Translations under genes and position numbers: made by a program | Notes under the pieces: model-generated | The model's input: only the letters and a program-made list of their open reading frames with translations | What the model was told of the DNA's origin: nothing | Databases searched by the model: none | Source of the DNA: Candidatus Sigynarchaeota archaeon | Lineage (GTDB): Archaea > Asgardarchaeota > Lokiarchaeia > Sigynarchaeales > Sigynarchaeaceae | DNA: 32,679 nt | Assembly (NCBI GenBank): GCA_030587525.1 | Contig: JAUQYW010000720.1 | Location: 1 to 32,679 of the forward strand | Direction of reading: 5' to 3' | Shown here: positions 15,548 through 23,965 of the stretch, piece by piece | How positions within the stretch are numbered: the first letter of the stretch is position 1 | Layout of the letters: every line of letters starts with the position of its first letter

Positions 15548-15853
15548 TCACGGTTGATCCCTTGCTGCCCCGACCATTCCGGAAGAGCACGAGGCCCGGC
15601 AAGGCTCGTCGTGACGAAAGCATACTTTCTTCGCGGGGTGCCACGCGATGCAATTGTCGCACACGGAGCGATCCCTGGGCTCCCAGTACACGTGGCCGCG
15701 CTTTTCGCACTCGATTCTCGTGAAATACCTGCAAACCATCGCGCATGTTTTACATGAGCACGTGTCCATTGCCGCTTTCATTACTTTTTTCTGGATGAGA
15801 GGCTGCATCACGGAGATGTCAGTTCGCGTGCTTTCCGGTCCGATTGCATTCAT
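15548..15853 (-). CDS. Small Cys-rich (putative metal-binding) protein
   Basis: This 101-residue protein has ten Cys arranged as C-x-C-x2-C-x3-C (residues 32-41), C49, C-x2-C (65, 68), C78, C85 and C89, plus several His. The pattern suggests zinc or Fe-S binding, but I recognise no named family. The first ~30 residues are Cys-free, and later Met codons (about residues 16, 25 and 29) are possible starts. ATG 15853 is the longest ATG start. It is transcribed divergently from the Ogg gene. The 130-base intergenic region carries a 19-base direct repeat pair just upstream of this start. It could be a small DNA-binding or redox protein. The Cys spacing makes a chance ORF unlikely but not excluded. 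Confidence 0.55.
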   Translation of the reverse strand: MNAIGPESTRTDISVMQPLIQKKVMKAAMDTCSCKTCAMVCRYFTRIECEKRGHVYWEPRDRSVCDNCIAWHPAKKVCFRHDEPCRASCSSGMVGAARDQP

Positions 15854-15867
15854 CAAGAGGACACACC

Positions 15868-15912
15868 ACTATGTAGAGTTGGCAATACTTTCGACTATGT
15901 AGAGTTAGCAAT
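15868..15912. repeat. Direct repeat pair in a divergent promoter
   Basis: The sequence actatgtagagttggcaat (15868-15886) recurs at 15894-15912 with one mismatch, in a 26-base register. It sits between the Cys-rich gene start (15853) and the Ogg gene, close to a TATA-like element. Candidate operator pair or a short tandem duplication. Confidence 0.7.
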
Positions 15913-15917
15913 TGATG

Positions 15918-15929
15918 GCATATAAATAT
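15918..15929. promoter_or_regulatory. TATA-like element between the Cys-rich and Ogg genes
   Basis: gcatataaatatt is TATA-like on both strands. It lies about 60-70 bases before the Ogg start and 65-75 before the Cys-rich start, so it could serve either direction. Confidence 0.45.
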
Positions 15930-15985
15930 TCTGATCGATGCCTTCCCGTGCTTTTTGAGAATCATGCGAATTTTTCAGAAGGTGC

Positions 15986-16660
15986 ATGTTGATGATGCTG
16001 CCCGCCATCAACCACATGATGCCCACCACGAATGACTTGCTCGCCAAGATCGAGGCGTTGAAAGGGTCCAGCATCAAAGCGGTCATCGATCAGCGACTTG
16101 CAGAATTCGCCTCATTTCGGTCCAGGTCAAATAACGATAATTTCAAGGAGCTTTGCTTCTGCATCTTGACTGCGAACTGCGGCGCAGAAGCATCGCTGAA
16201 AATCCACGCGGCGATCGGCGACAAGTTCCTCACCGTCTCTTGCCCGGAGGAATTCACCGAGCTGTTGAAATGCAATGGTGGCAGGTTTTACAACACCAAG
16301 GGCAAGTTTCTCGCGAGCTGCTGCGAATTCCGTGGCACGCTCAAGGCCACCATGGATTCGTTTGGCAGTGACGAGCAAGGGCTGCGGCAATGGCTCGTCG
16401 ACAACATTCTTGGCCTTGGTCACAAGGAAGCAAGCCACTTTATGCGGAACGTCGGCTACGAGAACGTGGCGATCATCGACTTTCACATCGTCGACATCCT
16501 CGTCGAGCACGGGTTCATTGCCGAGCCGAAGACGCTCGGCAAGAAAAAATACCTGGAAATCGAGCAGGTCCTGCGCGGCATCGCGAGCACGCTCCAGCTG
16601 AACTTGGCGGCGCTTGATTTGTACCTCTGGTTTGCCGAAACCGGCAAGGTGCTCAAGTGA
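15986..16660 (+). CDS. ogg: 8-oxoguanine DNA glycosylase/AP lyase, Ogg2 type
   Basis: This 224-residue protein removes 8-oxoguanine from DNA and nicks the abasic strand (base excision repair). The Ogg2 helix-hairpin-helix segment GLGHKEASHFMRNVG (about residues 143-157) contains the catalytic Lys (K147), and VAIIDFHIVDIL (161-172) contains the catalytic Asp (D165). The C-terminal WFAETGKVLK ending is also typical of archaeal Ogg2 enzymes, which have about 205-220 residues. The exact start is uncertain: aaggtg (15979-15984) is too close to ATG 15986 and better spaced for ATG 15992 or 15995. The extra N-terminus is short either way. It is flanked by a divergent Cys-rich gene and an unrelated membrane-anchored protein, and looks monocistronic with its own TATA-like box. 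Confidence 0.88.
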   Translation: MLMMLPAINHMMPTTNDLLAKIEALKGSSIKAVIDQRLAEFASFRSRSNNDNFKELCFCILTANCGAEASLKIHAAIGDKFLTVSCPEEFTELLKCNGGRFYNTKGKFLASCCEFRGTLKATMDSFGSDEQGLRQWLVDNILGLGHKEASHFMRNVGYENVAIIDFHIVDILVEHGFIAEPKTLGKKKYLEIEQVLRGIASTLQLNLAALDLYLWFAETGKVLK

Positions 16661-16710
16661 AACTCGTGGATGCAAAGCCAGTCCACCAGCATTGGAACCT
16701 CACAAGAATT

Positions 16711-16719
16711 CTTAAAAGG
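16711..16719 (+). promoter_or_regulatory. TATA-like box before the M23-like gene
   Basis: cttaaaagg lies about 50 bases before the ATG at 16769, giving a predicted start of transcription near 16740 and a leader of roughly 30 bases. Confidence 0.4.
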
Positions 16720-16768
16720 ATTCACCTTCGAGATTATATGTATCGTTGATTCCCCGAAATGATTGGTC

Positions 16769-17410
16769 ATGAAGAAAAAGTACATTTTTCCAATCATCGT
16801 CATCGTCGCAATCGTTACCCTCGGTATCGGGTTAATGATGGCACCTCGCCCGTTCGACGCAAACGGCCGTTACGACACGAGCCATCTTGATGACATGGAC
16901 GTGATTTACGAAAACCTTTCAGATAATTTTGCCTTCCGGGAGGGTTATTCCGCATCAGCGAGCTGTCCTTGGGGATTCAGGCATGTAGGGCTTGATTTCT
17001 TCTTGATCAACAATTCCAAGGTGCTCGCAGCCACACCCGGCCTCGTCTATCACATCGAAGTGCAGGATAACGGCCCCGGCGCCAATATCATGTATTATGT
17101 TCGGCTCTACATCCAATTCAACGCGACGATCCGGATCCATTACAGCTTTGAAATCGGAACGACGAGCATAGACGATATCAACCACCAGCTGCGATTATTC
17201 AAGGTGCAAGAAGGGGATTGGGTCACCAGGGGTCAAGAGATCGCGAGGTTCTTGAACATCAACGGATCAATCGATCACATCGACTTCGGGGTTTTGCGTG
17301 GCTCGTCGGATCGCGTGTGCCCGCAGCCTTACTATTCAGCCCAGGGCTACACGAATATCATGCAATTGGTTCATGCTTATCATCCCTCCTGGGACTTGTG
17401 CTATGTATAA
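16769..17410 (+). CDS. Membrane-anchored M23/LytM-like (duplicated hybrid motif) protein
   Basis: This 213-residue protein has an N-terminal signal anchor (residues 4-24) and an extracytoplasmic domain with the layout of M23 metallopeptidases. The elements are WGFRHVGLDF (H72, D76, like the HxGxD zinc motif), VLAATPGLVYHIEVQDNG (the typical glycine strand), RIHYSFE (H124), VQEGDWVTRGQEIARF (the typical vxxGdxVxxGqxIa turn) and DHIDFGVLRG (170-173). The last matches the HxHFEV motif except that the second His is Asp. The fold assignment rests on this motif order. Catalysis is uncertain, because the third metal ligand is changed and archaea lack murein. It might cleave a surface glycopeptide or pseudomurein-like target, or simply bind. 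The ATG at 16769 is preferred to the TTG at 16763. Confidence 0.7.
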   Translation: MKKKYIFPIIVIVAIVTLGIGLMMAPRPFDANGRYDTSHLDDMDVIYENLSDNFAFREGYSASASCPWGFRHVGLDFFLINNSKVLAATPGLVYHIEVQDNGPGANIMYYVRLYIQFNATIRIHYSFEIGTTSIDDINHQLRLFKVQEGDWVTRGQEIARFLNINGSIDHIDFGVLRGSSDRVCPQPYYSAQGYTNIMQLVHAYHPSWDLCYV

Positions 17411-17475
17411 ACGTAACCCCATTATGAATCTCACCAAAATCCTGGCTGCTCGAGTGAAACCCACCGCGTGATGGC

Positions 17476-19140
17476 TTACTGTCGTTTCGACACGAGTTTT
17501 TTCCCGCCGGTCTCCAACCGTGGTGGTCGCACGCAACCTTCCGCATCCTGGGCATGATATATCGCCGTCAGCTCGTCAAACCACGCCTTCACGGCTGCGT
17601 TCGGGTACCGCTTGCCCGTGAACCGTTCGAGATCCAGGGATGCCCGGATGCAGAGGATGCGCCAACGCCACGACCGGGCGATGTTCGTGGGCAACAACTT
17701 CGTCTCGCGGTCGAACATGTTTGCCACTTTCTGCGCTCGTGCATTCGAGCGTAGCTTGAGGCGCCATCGCTTGCGAGTGGAAAATTCGCGGTGACCTTCT
17801 TCAAGTGCCATAATCCCTTCCGCCACCTCGTCCACGTTGCACCCTGGAAACTCGTACGCGACGTATTCTCGCAGCGTTTCCCGGGCAGTTCGCGCCGAGT
17901 CCCAATAGAATTGCGCCCAGATGATCTTGTTGACATCCTCGTACAAGCCCTCGGAATACAAGACGCCGCCGGAGAGCTTGTCCCGGATGACATCCCAAAA
18001 TGCTTGGAACCGTCCCGGCAAGGGATTAGCCCCGTATCCGCCCCAGGGATTCATGCCCCACATCGATATCTCGGGGAAATTGAGCAGCGGAAGGTTACCG
18101 GGAACACCGTGCCCGAGGGGATACTTGGGAAAGGCCTCGTGCGAGTCAGCGAGGATATAATCCACCCAATCTTGTGGAGCTGATAATTTCTCGGTCAACC
18201 CGCGCCATTCACCCTCGTCGACGCCGGGGTCGAACAGCCACGTGGAAAGGATGATTTTTGCACGGGGAAAATATTGCCTTGCAAGAATCGCTGCATCCTT
18301 CGCTGCTCCTACAAACCCGTTCGCGCCCCACGGACGGCACTCCGGGCAGCAACATCCGCCTTGATCATAAGGCCATAGCATGATCAGCTCGATATCGATG
18401 CTGGAGAACGCTTGAAACTCCTCGCCAAGCCATTGCAGCGCGAGCTTCTTGCCAGCGGGCTTGCTCGTGCAGAGCTCCACGCCATAGCCACCGCGAATGT
18501 GGCGGGTCCCGGGAAATGACTGGTCGGCCCTCAATTCGACGGGACTATTTGCATATCCCTCGTTCGCGAGCATAGTCAAGCCCGGGCGAAGTCCCGTTTC
18601 TTTCGCGGCAGTGAGGATGGCTTTCAAGCGGTCGATGAATCGCCTGGCCTCGGGGGTATCGATCCCCGTGAGATGGTGCATGTCGTAGCAAACGACCACG
18701 GCGTTGAACCCCCAGAGCGCAAGGTCCTCGACATATTCGACGATTTTTTCCACGGGCGCGGCGTGGTAAAAGTTGAAGAAGTGCGTCGCGAAGTACACGG
18801 CCCGGAGCTCATTTTGTGGCACCGACGTCCCCCGCCACGAGCTCGCGGTGAACCGCCCTGGCGCGAACGTCGACGTGCGGAGCAGTTTTCCAAGGCCATA
18901 CACGATCGAGCGGAAGTTCCCCCCGACGATCATGATTAATCCGTTGTCATCATCGCGGATCGTGAACCCGTCTTGCTGCGAACCGGGCTCGATTTCGAGG
19001 TGCAGAACGGTTCTTGCACGTTCATCGAAAATGAAATCGCAACCGCATCGCGCTTGAACGTGCCGCTTCAAGATAGCCTTGAACTTCGATACGGAGGTTT
19101 GTTCAACGGTCTTAGATCGAACTTGAATCGTTATTGGCAT
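17476..19140 (-). CDS. Glycoside hydrolase-like protein (GH20/GH67-type N-domain plus TIM barrel)
   Basis: This cytoplasmic protein of 554 residues has no signal peptide. Residues up to about 95 resemble the small alpha/beta domain in front of GH20 and GH67 enzymes (VLHLEIEPGSQQDGFTIRDD, then FRSIVYGLGKLL). A (beta/alpha)8-like region follows, with strands such as RAVYFATHFFNFYH, LWGFNAVVVCYDMHHL, GLRPGLTMLANEGY, ELIMLWPYDQGGCCCPEC and AKIILSTWLFD. The Cys-rich CCCPEC loop after the WPYD strand recurs in related uncharacterised proteins as I remember them. Catalytic residues cannot be fixed confidently. A role in trimming amino-sugar or uronic-acid glycans is a guess. ATG 19140 is chosen because GGTGA lies seven bases upstream. 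ATG 19161 would overlap the upstream desaturase-like gene by 14 bases. It is the last gene of the minus-strand cluster. Confidence 0.7.
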   Translation of the reverse strand: MPITIQVRSKTVEQTSVSKFKAILKRHVQARCGCDFIFDERARTVLHLEIEPGSQQDGFTIRDDDNGLIMIVGGNFRSIVYGLGKLLRTSTFAPGRFTASSWRGTSVPQNELRAVYFATHFFNFYHAAPVEKIVEYVEDLALWGFNAVVVCYDMHHLTGIDTPEARRFIDRLKAILTAAKETGLRPGLTMLANEGYANSPVELRADQSFPGTRHIRGGYGVELCTSKPAGKKLALQWLGEEFQAFSSIDIELIMLWPYDQGGCCCPECRPWGANGFVGAAKDAAILARQYFPRAKIILSTWLFDPGVDEGEWRGLTEKLSAPQDWVDYILADSHEAFPKYPLGHGVPGNLPLLNFPEISMWGMNPWGGYGANPLPGRFQAFWDVIRDKLSGGVLYSEGLYEDVNKIIWAQFYWDSARTARETLREYVAYEFPGCNVDEVAEGIMALEEGHREFSTRKRWRLKLRSNARAQKVANMFDRETKLLPTNIARSWRWRILCIRASLDLERFTGKRYPNAAVKAWFDELTAIYHAQDAEGCVRPPRLETGGKKLVSKRQ

Positions 19141-19147
19141 CCTCGTT

Positions 19148-20644
19148 TCACCATTCCTCATTTAAAATTAGTTTCGCACAGTTCCTGCCACTTTTTGCCG
19201 CGAGTTCGGTACCTACACCCCAGAGATCGATGCCGGAATCATCACCGCAATGATACAGCCCATTCACAGGGGTTCGGGAACCCATCCGTTTACTTCTTGC
19301 TTGTTGAACCGTGGAGGCGATTCCGATAACGGCGCCCTTCTCACCAAAAAGGGATTCGATTTCCGCTGGACCAAGCATATCCATCCATTCGATATGATCC
19401 TTGATTTGAATTGAGGGAGGGGCCAATTTCTGCAGTTTCTCTAGCAAGATTTGAACAAAGGCATTTTTCTCGTGAATGAGTGCCGGGTCTACTCCCAAAC
19501 CCGCGATAACGAGTTGTTTACCTGGAGGGGCCAAGTCGTGGTCAAAATTACTTGTGATGACGAACATCCCACCGGGGGTTCTATTTGACCCTGATTTATA
19601 GCTGTCTTTCGTGAGTAGCATTGGTGAGTCCATTACAAACTTTTCGGCATAGACCTCGGTATCTAACGCGATGTGCAGCACGATTGCACTCAGCGCCGTT
19701 TCAAGAGCATTAACCTTTTTTACTAAGGAATCGGGGAAAAATCGCTTTTTTAGTAGGTTTTCATATAGCTCGCGATAATGGATATTTGCTACTACACAAG
19801 GTGCGCTGATTACTTTATCTTCATTCTTGAGCTTCACCCCAACGATATGCGGAGGTACATTAGGGTCGGGATCCTCTTCTACCATTATTTCCTCCACGGC
19901 ATGGTCCGTTAGTACTGAGCCACCGCATCCTTCGATGATTCCGGAATAGGCTCGCGCTATAGCACCGCAACCCCCCTTCGGGTACCAGATGCCACCATTT
20001 TTTAGAATGTTAAACATGATGTCCATGAAATCCCGAGCCACGAAGCGATTAGAGGGAATCGCTGAAACACAATCCGAGGAGCTTGCGATTATCTGTTGCG
20101 CTACTTCCGAAGCAGAGAATTTCTGCAACATTTCTTGTACGTTTAATGATTCTAACGGTATTTGGCGCCCGATTCGTAACTTTAAAAGGCCGAACATGCT
20201 TTTAAGCAAAGCGAATTTGTCAGAACGCTTGGTTCCTTTCATCGATAAAACGATCCCTACGGTGCGGAAAAGATTCCAGAAGTGGGAGTAACTGATCGGC
20301 AAGGTCGGGCGAAACACATTCTGGTGGAACTTCAATACAATCGGGAACCTCTGCCAGAGAAGAGGAGGCGTATCTTTTTTTAACCGCGATTCTGCTGCTC
20401 GCACAACCTCTTGCAGCGGGCCTTTTGCCCCGAGTGAGAAGGCGTGGATCCCGTAATCAACCGTGAACCCTTGCTTGGTATAAGACGCGCAGCGACCGCC
20501 AATGAACCCATTTTTTTCAAGCACGACCACCTTCTTCCCTTGAAGCGCCAGCCAGCTCGCGCACGTTAATCCGCCAATTCCCGCACCAACAATAATCACA
20601 TCGAATTGCTTATCGAGAGCGGATGAGTTTGAGGTGAGCCCCAT
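19148..20644 (-). CDS. Phytoene desaturase-like FAD-dependent oxidoreductase (CrtI/CrtISO family)
   Basis: This 498-residue flavoprotein begins with a Rossmann motif, VIIVGAGIGGLTCASWLA (16-33), the acidic residue ending strand 2 in VVVLEK (E43), and GGRCASY (49-55), the pattern of amine-oxidase/phytoene-desaturase-type enzymes. The C-terminal FAD contact GLYHCGDDSGIDLWGVGTEL (about 464-483) and an internal NGGIWYPKGGCGAIARAY segment match the carotenoid desaturase/isomerase and retinol saturase branch. It probably oxidises or isomerises a polyprenoid or related lipid. No carotenoid partner genes (phytoene synthase) are in the window, so the substrate is open. Translation may be coupled to the glycosidase-like gene, whose start lies just after this stop. 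A TATA-like gaaaataaaagg lies upstream at about 20709-20720. Confidence 0.8.
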   Translation of the reverse strand: MGLTSNSSALDKQFDVIIVGAGIGGLTCASWLALQGKKVVVLEKNGFIGGRCASYTKQGFTVDYGIHAFSLGAKGPLQEVVRAAESRLKKDTPPLLWQRFPIVLKFHQNVFRPTLPISYSHFWNLFRTVGIVLSMKGTKRSDKFALLKSMFGLLKLRIGRQIPLESLNVQEMLQKFSASEVAQQIIASSSDCVSAIPSNRFVARDFMDIMFNILKNGGIWYPKGGCGAIARAYSGIIEGCGGSVLTDHAVEEIMVEEDPDPNVPPHIVGVKLKNEDKVISAPCVVANIHYRELYENLLKKRFFPDSLVKKVNALETALSAIVLHIALDTEVYAEKFVMDSPMLLTKDSYKSGSNRTPGGMFVITSNFDHDLAPPGKQLVIAGLGVDPALIHEKNAFVQILLEKLQKLAPPSIQIKDHIEWMDMLGPAEIESLFGEKGAVIGIASTVQQARSKRMGSRTPVNGLYHCGDDSGIDLWGVGTELAAKSGRNCAKLILNEEW

Positions 20645-20726
20645 CGTGATCGCCCGTGTTCAGTCGTGCTAACCGTGATCATGCGTTTGGTTTTTGAGAC
20701 GCTTTATTCCTTTTATTTTCAAAGTT

Positions 20727-22703
20727 TTATGCCACTACGCCATCGATGAGAAAAAGATCCGTGCCTACGGCCATATAAATCTTGCCAGCGTTATCAATAG
20801 CGACGGCAGTTCCACCGGAATACAAATAATCGAAACCAATGAGATCTCCTGGGTTTGGAGATAGTCGCATCCGAAAGGTGAAGCTTTCGCTGATACCGAT
20901 GATATGGCCATTCGTGCACTTCACCAGCTGTTTTATGATGCCCACGGTAGATGATTCCACGTGGATGATTTCCCACGACACCGGATCAAAAACGAACAAT
21001 TTGTCACCAGCACTACCGATGATCGTCCCGTCGGGGGCGGTCACTAGCGCTGAAATGGCCGAGCAGCCTACCACTGGCACGATATCGAGCACCGTGCTGT
21101 TGGTCGTCGTATTCCACGCGAAGAAGTGCGCCTCGGGGCCGCCGGGAAGATCATACCCACCGTAGATGCTGGACCCGCCGTAAATGATCGAACCGTCGAT
21201 GCTTGGTGTGAGCGAAACGACGCTCTGGTTCGGGATGATGTTGCGGTGCACGTCGAAGGTGTCGGAAACGGGGTCGTAGGCCGTCAATGCACCGCCTAGT
21301 TTTCCATATGTCGGTATCGAACCGATATACACCCGGCCATCGGAACCTGCCACGAGTGCGGGCGGGCGATACTGCTCGTCGCCCACGGGACCGATCTTCC
21401 GCGGGTTCGACGTGTTCGAGGTCCCGGGATTCCACGGTTGCGCGGGGTCATAAACGGAGAGAATCGCATACGTGTATGATGCCATATAAAGCTTCCCGTT
21501 GAAGTCGAGGAAGCTGTAAAACTCGCCGGATGCGCCAGGAATCGGTGTCCCGAGATCCGACAAGCTACTGGTGCCAGGGCTGTATCTAAACAAGTGCAAG
21601 AGGTTGTAAACCCCTCCGTAAATGCATCCATCAGGCCCAATCCCGAGGCTGAAGATGGACATACCCTCGCCATCCTGGCTCACGTCAACCGTATTCATGG
21701 GCAATCCAGTCGTGACGTTGTAGGCGGCAAACGCCTGGCTGTCGGCGGAGAACCCGATGCCCGCGTCGACATCGCATAACGAATAGGGAGGGGTCGTGTA
21801 CGGGTCAAGCCCGTGCGTCGATCGGTTGAACCGCGAATACCCGCCAGAAAGGTTGGCGACGAGTACGGAGCCGCCGGAAATCTGCCGCAAGATCGACGCG
21901 TTCTTGACCTCCTTGAGCAGCGCATTCGTGGTCGCGTTGAAAATGAGCACCGAGTAATCAAAAAGCATGTACGCGTACACGACATCGTCCTCCGTGTCCA
22001 TGGTATAAGCGAACGAGTTGTTTTTGTACTGCGCCGGCAGGATGCTCGTCTTGTTTCCTGAAAGTGGGTCATACACGATGATATCAGCTTTCGAGCCGAT
22101 GCCGCAGAAAACCTTGCCATTTTCTGCCACCGCGAGGTCGCGAACGTAGGACTCCGTGGGGTGCATACGGCCAAGATCCTGGATCTGGCCGTTGGCAGGA
22201 TTATAGACAACAACCTTCGCATTCGGATAGGTGGCACCATAAATGCGTCCATCTGGGCCCGGATGGCACGTTAGCACGAAATCCTCGCCAGCTGCATCGC
22301 CAAGATAGCTTATCTGGTCCGTTGTGGGATTATAACAGAAAAAGGCTGCCGCTTGAATTGACCCGACATAGATCTTGCCGCCGTATTCGCACAGCCCATA
22401 GGCACCCTTGCTGCCGACGCAATCGTAGTACGCGGTGTCGTTCGTCGTGTAGTCGTACCGGATGAGCCGACCCCACCCGGCGGCCGTGTGCGTGCCCGCG
22501 TAGAGCACCGGCCGCCCGGTGACGCTGTCGTTGACGAGCAAGGTGCCCCAGATGGTCATCGACTTCACGGGCGTGCCAAGGTTGGTCGCGGATGGTGGGG
22601 GCCGAAAAACCACGGCTCCGAACACGACATTGGCAATAATGGTGCCGAGACAGCAAGCAATAGCGATGTATTTCGCGCGGGTGTTCTGGCGGCGTAAATT
22701 CAT
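20727..22703 (-). CDS. Exported beta-propeller protein
   Basis: This 658-residue protein has a signal or uncleaved anchor (residues 10-34) followed by about a dozen repeats of the form GxIYxGxxxxxxLxxYDPxxxxxxxLG (for example PDGRIYGATYPNAKVVVYNP and DGRVYIGSIPTYGKLGGAL). These are typical of YVTN/Kelch/NHL-like propellers, probably two domains. No C-terminal anchor is present. It is probably an extracellular binding or scaffold protein; a reaction cannot be assigned. It lies 35 bases after the Fe-S protein gene. An A/T-rich tract at about 22729-22738 (taaaaaatta on the minus strand) is well placed to drive a near-leaderless transcript, so it may be transcribed separately. A 10-base palindrome, cacgcgcgtg, lies at 22711-22720 in the gap. 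Confidence 0.8.
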   Translation of the reverse strand: MNLRRQNTRAKYIAIACCLGTIIANVVFGAVVFRPPPSATNLGTPVKSMTIWGTLLVNDSVTGRPVLYAGTHTAAGWGRLIRYDYTTNDTAYYDCVGSKGAYGLCEYGGKIYVGSIQAAAFFCYNPTTDQISYLGDAAGEDFVLTCHPGPDGRIYGATYPNAKVVVYNPANGQIQDLGRMHPTESYVRDLAVAENGKVFCGIGSKADIIVYDPLSGNKTSILPAQYKNNSFAYTMDTEDDVVYAYMLFDYSVLIFNATTNALLKEVKNASILRQISGGSVLVANLSGGYSRFNRSTHGLDPYTTPPYSLCDVDAGIGFSADSQAFAAYNVTTGLPMNTVDVSQDGEGMSIFSLGIGPDGCIYGGVYNLLHLFRYSPGTSSLSDLGTPIPGASGEFYSFLDFNGKLYMASYTYAILSVYDPAQPWNPGTSNTSNPRKIGPVGDEQYRPPALVAGSDGRVYIGSIPTYGKLGGALTAYDPVSDTFDVHRNIIPNQSVVSLTPSIDGSIIYGGSSIYGGYDLPGGPEAHFFAWNTTTNSTVLDIVPVVGCSAISALVTAPDGTIIGSAGDKLFVFDPVSWEIIHVESSTVGIIKQLVKCTNGHIIGISESFTFRMRLSPNPGDLIGFDYLYSGGTAVAIDNAGKIYMAVGTDLFLIDGVVA

Positions 22704-22738
22704 AAATTTTCACGCGCGTGCAAGTCGGTAATTTTTTA

Positions 22739-23962
22739 CTAGATCCGCATGCCCAGGAGCGCCTTGAAAATGAACCGAATATATCCGGCAAGGCCGTGTC
22801 TGTGCTTGAGTCGTTGCTTGACGAAATCATCCTTTGTACTCGGGGGAAGGTAAGTCTGCTTCTTCACGAGGTTGATGGCATTGGACTTGCATCCGGATAC
22901 GCACACGCCGCATCCGATGCACCGGTCCAGATCCACGTGGAATTTCTTCTCTTTTCCTTCCCCTTCTTGAATTATTGCATCCATTTGGCAACGCTTGGCA
23001 CAAGTACCGCATTTCTTGCACTGGCCATCTTGTATCGCGGCCTGGTACGTCACGTGAAAGATATCCGTTGGCTTTTTCAACTTTTTCGCATTCGTGAGCA
23101 CGCCGCAACAGCAACCGCAACACGCACATACCTCACGGAGTTCATCTGCATAATTGCCGCATTGCAACACGAGACCTTCCTTGATTTGCCATTCCAGCAT
23201 CTTGATGGCCTCTTCCTTGGATATCCGCGTCCCTTGCCCCCGGTCGAGGTATGCCTGAGCGCTGGTTCCCATGCTCATACAATGTCGCCTGTGGTCGGTG
23301 ACCTTGCACGGCTTGGCGACCAAATCTTGGCTTTGCTTGCAGATGCAATTGACGAGGACGAACAGGTGATCGTCGGGAAGGCCTCGCAGCAAGCGCCGCA
23401 CGTCGTCATGCGAGGCCACCGTTGGCTTGTGAGTCAATGATTCGTTGATATCCACCACGCGGCCCGTGCTCGCAGATTGTTCTTGCGTATTGATAGCTTC
23501 CGGGTGGATGAGCACGCGCATCTGGGGTGGGATTCCCTTGCCGATGCCGTCGCCCCCCCACAATCCTGGGAAAGCTTGATCCGCGTACTCGTAGAACATC
23601 TGGACCTGCTTCGGCGTCAAGAAGTCCACCTTGTGCTCGTACCAGCCGATCGCAACCGGATCGATGCAGTACATTTTCTTGCCTTTCTTAACTTTCATGC
23701 TGATGGAACCTTGGACATACAGCTTGTCAAGCCTTGCCTTGAGCTCGTCGAGCGGGAGTGCTCCTTCGGGCGCGCCATCCTTTCGCAGCCGCTCGTGGCA
23801 CTTCTCCGCGGTGATCCTCACCCAACCAAGCGCGAGCAGTATCCGGCAGTCCGATTCCGAGAAGAAATCTTGGAGTAAGCGGATTTCAACGCCCGTGCTG
23901 GTCTCGGGGAAAGGGAGCGGCCCCGTATCGAAATGGTGCCTGAGTTTATGATATAGGCTCAT
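22739..23962 (-). CDS. Fe-S protein with two 4Fe-4S ferredoxin clusters and extra Cys motifs
   Basis: This 407-residue protein has an N-terminal helical region (1-110) resembling a winged helix. A Cys-rich middle follows with CICK (206-208), C219, C228, C268 and C-x-CC-x-CCC (279-286). The C-terminus has two classical clusters: C315-x2-C-x2-C-x3-C325 and C348-x2-C-x2-C-x3-C358. Ferredoxin-like proteins with a NCCxCCC block before a bacterial-type ferredoxin domain are common in anaerobes and probably pass electrons to a partner enzyme; the middle Cys could hold a third cluster. The start is firm: gtgaggagatgac lies just upstream, inside the end of the methyltransferase gene, whose stop is only three bases away. 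Translation coupling with that methyltransferase implies joint function. No redox partner can be named from the sequence. Confidence 0.85.
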   Translation of the reverse strand: MSLYHKLRHHFDTGPLPFPETSTGVEIRLLQDFFSESDCRILLALGWVRITAEKCHERLRKDGAPEGALPLDELKARLDKLYVQGSISMKVKKGKKMYCIDPVAIGWYEHKVDFLTPKQVQMFYEYADQAFPGLWGGDGIGKGIPPQMRVLIHPEAINTQEQSASTGRVVDINESLTHKPTVASHDDVRRLLRGLPDDHLFVLVNCICKQSQDLVAKPCKVTDHRRHCMSMGTSAQAYLDRGQGTRISKEEAIKMLEWQIKEGLVLQCGNYADELREVCACCGCCCGVLTNAKKLKKPTDIFHVTYQAAIQDGQCKKCGTCAKRCQMDAIIQEGEGKEKKFHVDLDRCIGCGVCVSGCKSNAINLVKKQTYLPPSTKDDFVKQRLKHRHGLAGYIRFIFKALLGMRI

Positions 23963-23965
23963 GTG

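Noticed and set aside
15402..15757. Alternative ORFs on both strands over the Cys-rich gene
   Set aside because: The 15548-15853 frame has an ordered Cys pattern. The others have biased composition and no motifs.
22711..22720. 10-base palindrome cacgcgcgtg as an operator
   Set aside because: Short and alternating CG/GC; a single occurrence seen, so no support beyond chance.
22718..23440. Plus-strand ORF of 240 codons opposite the Fe-S protein gene
   Set aside because: Shadow of a strand with unmistakable ferredoxin motifs.
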